Shown piece by piece: positions 5,755 through 7,811 of a stretch of 7,811 nucleotides of DNA (position 1 is the stretch's first letter; each line of letters starts with the position of its first letter). Origin of the DNA: Actinomycetes bacterium (GTDB lineage Bacteria; Actinomycetota; Thermoleophilia; RBG-16-64-13); the NCBI GenBank assembly GCA_021815245.1, contig JAKAHF010000080.1:1-7811 (forward strand), written 5' to 3'. The translations under genes were made by a program, and so were the position numbers. The notes under the pieces are model-generated. The model was given only the letters and a program-made list of their open reading frames with translations. It did not search any database and was not told where the DNA came from.

Positions 5755-7185
5755 GTGAAAGAACCATCAACTGAGACAGGACTTCAGACATCACCTGTGT
5801 CGGCGATTGCGGCACCCGCACAGAAGGCGGGGCTGGTGCTGGTGGTGATGTGCGCAGGGATGTTCCTGGTGCTTCTCGACGTGACGGCAGTCAACGTCGC
5901 GGTCCCGACAATCGTCACCGACCTGAGGACAACGACCACTGGCATCCAGTGGGTGGTGGACGGCTATGCCGTTGCGTTGGCGAGTCTTCTGTTGGCTGGT
6001 GGAGCACTTGGTGATCGCTTCGGTCACCGTCGCGTCGTGGCCGTTGGCCTGGTCGTCTTTGGAGCGGCGTCGCTGGGTTGTGCGATCGCGCCGTCAGCGG
6101 GGATGCTGATCGCGGCTCGCGCAGCCCAAGGCGTAGGGGCTGCCCTGTTGCTTCCGGGAAGTATCGCAGCGATCGCTGACGCATATCCCGAGCGGGCAGC
6201 CCAGGCAAGGGCCCTCGGGATCTGGGCCGGGGTGTCGTCCCTGGCGCTGCCCACAGGTCCGCTGCTCGGTGGTCTGCTCGTCTCGAGGCTGGGATGGAGG
6301 TCGGTCTTCTGGATCAACCCTCCAGTCACTGCGATCTGTCTGGTCGGGGTGTTGGTGTGGGTGCGAGCACCCAGAGGGCACCCTCGAAGGCGGCTCGATC
6401 TTGCCGGGCTCGTGTTGGGAACGATTGGCCTCGCGGCCGTTGTGTACGCAGTGATCGCTGTGGGGAGCGATGTGGGGGCGGTGGCTATCGCAGGCGCGGC
6501 TGGGGCACTTGCCCTCGTTGCCTTCGTCTTGGTCGAACGACGGGTGGCAGTCCCACTTGTGCCGCTGACCTTGTTCCGCCGCCCTATGTTCGCCGTCGCA
6601 AACGGGTCCGCATTGTTGATGAATCTGACGAGCAATGGACTGCTGTTCCTGCTGACTCGTTACCTCCAGTCGGTTCTCGGCTACGGCGCTCTAGAGACCG
6701 GGGTCCTGCTACTTCCGATGTTCGTTCCGATTGCTTTGCTCTCCCCGCTTGCGGGCAGATTGACGGCCCGCCACGGCCCCCGTCCAGTCCTGTTTGCCGG
6801 GGCGATCTTTGCTGCCGTCGGTCAGCTCTGCCTGTTGCTCGTCACCCCAACCAGCGCGTTCCTACAACTGATCCCCGCCTTGCTCGGAGTCGGGCTCGGC
6901 GTCGGCCTGTTCACTGCACCCATCGTCGCGACAGCGATCCGGTCCGTGCCAGCACAGCGTTCGGGTCTGGCGAGCGGCATCAACAACACCGCTCGGCAGG
7001 CCGGAACCGCCCTCGGCGTCGCCATCTACGGCGTCATCGCCGCCAGCCCCACAGACCCAGGCCACTTCATCGACGCGCTGCGCATTCTCGGAGTCGCCGC
7101 CGCAGTTCTCTGGATGATTGCCGCAGTGCTCACCACCGCGAGTCTCAACAGCGAAGCGACACGGCGTGTTGACAAGATGCACTGA
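5755..7185 (+). CDS. DHA2-family MFS drug exporter
   Basis: The 476-residue integral membrane protein is a DHA2 (EmrB/QacA-type) proton-driven exporter with about 14 predicted helices. These pumps extrude drugs or toxic metabolites from the cytoplasm. Diagnostic motifs appear in order: LDVTAVNVAVP (41-51, with the helix-1 aspartate), IQWVVDGY (64-71), motif A GGALGDRFGHRR (82-93), motif B RAAQGVGAALLLPGS (122-136), motif C ALPTGPLLGGLL (164-175) followed by LGWRSVFWINPP, and the C-terminal GLASGINNTARQAGTALG typical of DHA2. The length fits the family. The start is GTG at 5755; the ATG at 5750 runs into a stop after two codons, and no good ribosome site is visible. Divergence from the ArsR-type gene implies derepression by a toxic ligand. 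The real substrate cannot be told from sequence. Confidence 0.92.
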   Translation: MKEPSTETGLQTSPVSAIAAPAQKAGLVLVVMCAGMFLVLLDVTAVNVAVPTIVTDLRTTTTGIQWVVDGYAVALASLLLAGGALGDRFGHRRVVAVGLVVFGAASLGCAIAPSAGMLIAARAAQGVGAALLLPGSIAAIADAYPERAAQARALGIWAGVSSLALPTGPLLGGLLVSRLGWRSVFWINPPVTAICLVGVLVWVRAPRGHPRRRLDLAGLVLGTIGLAAVVYAVIAVGSDVGAVAIAGAAGALALVAFVLVERRVAVPLVPLTLFRRPMFAVANGSALLMNLTSNGLLFLLTRYLQSVLGYGALETGVLLLPMFVPIALLSPLAGRLTARHGPRPVLFAGAIFAAVGQLCLLLVTPTSAFLQLIPALLGVGLGVGLFTAPIVATAIRSVPAQRSGLASGINNTARQAGTALGVAIYGVIAASPTDPGHFIDALRILGVAAAVLWMIAAVLTTASLNSEATRRVDKMH

Positions 7186-7190
7186 GTGAT

Positions 7191-7322
7191 GTGGCACTTC
7201 ACAGCGCCCACGCGCGACCGACGGCGCCGGGCCTAGCCAGCCTTCAGGGCGTTCACAAGGGAGGCGTCGCCGCACGGACCTTCTACCAAGGTCTATGGCA
7301 CCTCGCAGCCGAACTCACCTGA
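7191..7322 (+). other. Short open frame after the MFS gene, probably noncoding
   Basis: A frame from GTG 7191 to TGA 7322 gives 43 residues ending in ARTFYQGLWHLAAELT. The C-terminal part looks protein-like (aromatic and helical), so it could be the end of a decayed gene, but there is no ribosome site and I recognise no family. The open minus-strand frame at 7283-7441 overlaps its end, so both cannot be real. Confidence 0.12.
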
Positions 7323-7441
7323 CCCAGAGCCTCTTCCGCCTCCCGGAGGATGGGTAGGTACGGCCCAGCGGACCAGGTCTGCCGCGCAAGGTTCCGTGAA
7401 TCGGGAACCGTGATCCGCGTCTGCTGGAACTTGGCGTCTTC
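7283..7441 (-). pseudogene. Possible cut-off C-terminal part of the right-edge gene
   Basis: Directly after the TAA that ends the right-edge gene, the same frame stays open for 52 codons to a TAG at 7285-7283. The translation begins EDAKFQQTRI and includes RQTWSAGPYLPILREAEEAL, which reads like an ordinary helical protein continuing from the gene. One substitution at the TAA would join the two. Chance openness in GC-rich DNA is the alternative. Confidence 0.35.
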
Positions 7442-7811
7442 TTATAGCACTCGCAGGCCTTCACTAGGACTGAGCGCCAAGAAAGACCCTATCAGCCAGC
7501 CCTCGAGAACTGGTCGAAGGAGAACCTGTGAGACATCGGCAAAGCAACGGCGCTGGAGCTCGGCCATCCCGCTGACGAGACGCACCGCTCTCACGAGGGC
7601 GGCATACTCGAACTTCCTCGCAAGGTCGAATGGATCAGCCGTGAGACGCTCCTCAGCCATGCCTCCGACGTATGACACGAGTTCGTCCGCCAAGATCACG
7701 AAGGCATTGCCCGCACCGTCACCCTTCTCCCTCATCGCCATGAGTTCCACTCCCGATGCACGGACCGCATGCCGACATCTTGCCAAGGTGGTGTATCGCC
7801 TCTGTCTCCGC
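7442..7811 (-). CDS. Partial hypothetical protein, possibly truncated
   Basis: The frame is open to the window edge, so the true start probably lies outside; 122 residues are visible. A TTG at 7786 and an ATG at 7741 are internal alternatives. The sequence is helical and contains LARKFEYAALVRAVRLVSGM and RRCFADVSQVLLRPVLEGW, then LIGSFLALSPSEGLRVL before TAA. The pattern of an Arg/Glu-bearing LLRPVLEGWLIG helix in an all-helical protein recalls DUF5677-like proteins, which are common in accessory regions and of unknown function, but the match is loose. It ends sooner than I would expect for such a family, in the middle of what looks like a helix, and the frame continues after the stop. This suggests a nonsense mutation. 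It lies 256 bases from the convergent MFS gene and is unlikely to be linked to it. Confidence 0.5.
   Translation of the reverse strand, partial: RRQRRYTTLARCRHAVRASGVELMAMREKGDGAGNAFVILADELVSYVGGMAEERLTADPFDLARKFEYAALVRAVRLVSGMAELQRRCFADVSQVLLRPVLEGWLIGSFLALSPSEGLRVL

Noticed and set aside
6024..7172. Long frames on both strands within the MFS gene
   Set aside because: They are shadow frames of the exporter, rich in Arg/Pro/Ser/Thr.

Overview
The window looks like an actinobacterial chromosome. The right half is GC-rich and carries a typical actinobacterial neighbourhood: an NmrA-type reductase, an ArsR-type repressor and a 14-helix drug exporter. The left 3.7 kb is by eye less GC-rich, with weaker third-position GC bias, and resembles accessory DNA. 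No integrase, transposase, tRNA or CRISPR array was seen, so the source of that part is unknown.

Left block (208-3218, minus strand): four genes packed as one transcription unit. In order of transcription they are a YwgA-like protein (3218-2670), a three-helix membrane protein (2656-2024), a small PD-(D/E)XK nuclease-like protein (2027-1458) and a protein resembling the tRNA-guanine/DpdA transglycosylase family, with a CxCxxC...H zinc-site pattern (1461-208). The second and third genes share GTGA, and the third and fourth share ATGA. This set is not a pathway I recognise. A possible nucleic-acid-modifying enzyme, a nuclease-like protein and a membrane protein in one unit suggest an uncharacterised defence or genome-conflict module. 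That is an inference.

Middle (3219-4011): about 790 bases of divergent intergenic DNA. It holds a 12-bp perfect palindrome, a doubtful small reading frame joined by ATGA to the YwgA-like gene, and a 119-base nested inverted-repeat element (3688-3806) closed by an 11-bp stem with a 9-bp perfect hairpin inside.

Right block (4012-7185): the NmrA-like reductase reads rightwards and converges on an ArsR-family regulator (5688-4906). The regulator is divergent from a DHA2-type MFS exporter (5755-7185) across a 66-base gap, the usual layout of a repressor next to the pump it controls. At the right edge a minus-strand gene enters from outside the window and ends early at an in-frame TAA (7444-7442). 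The same frame stays open for 52 more codons, so the gene may be broken.
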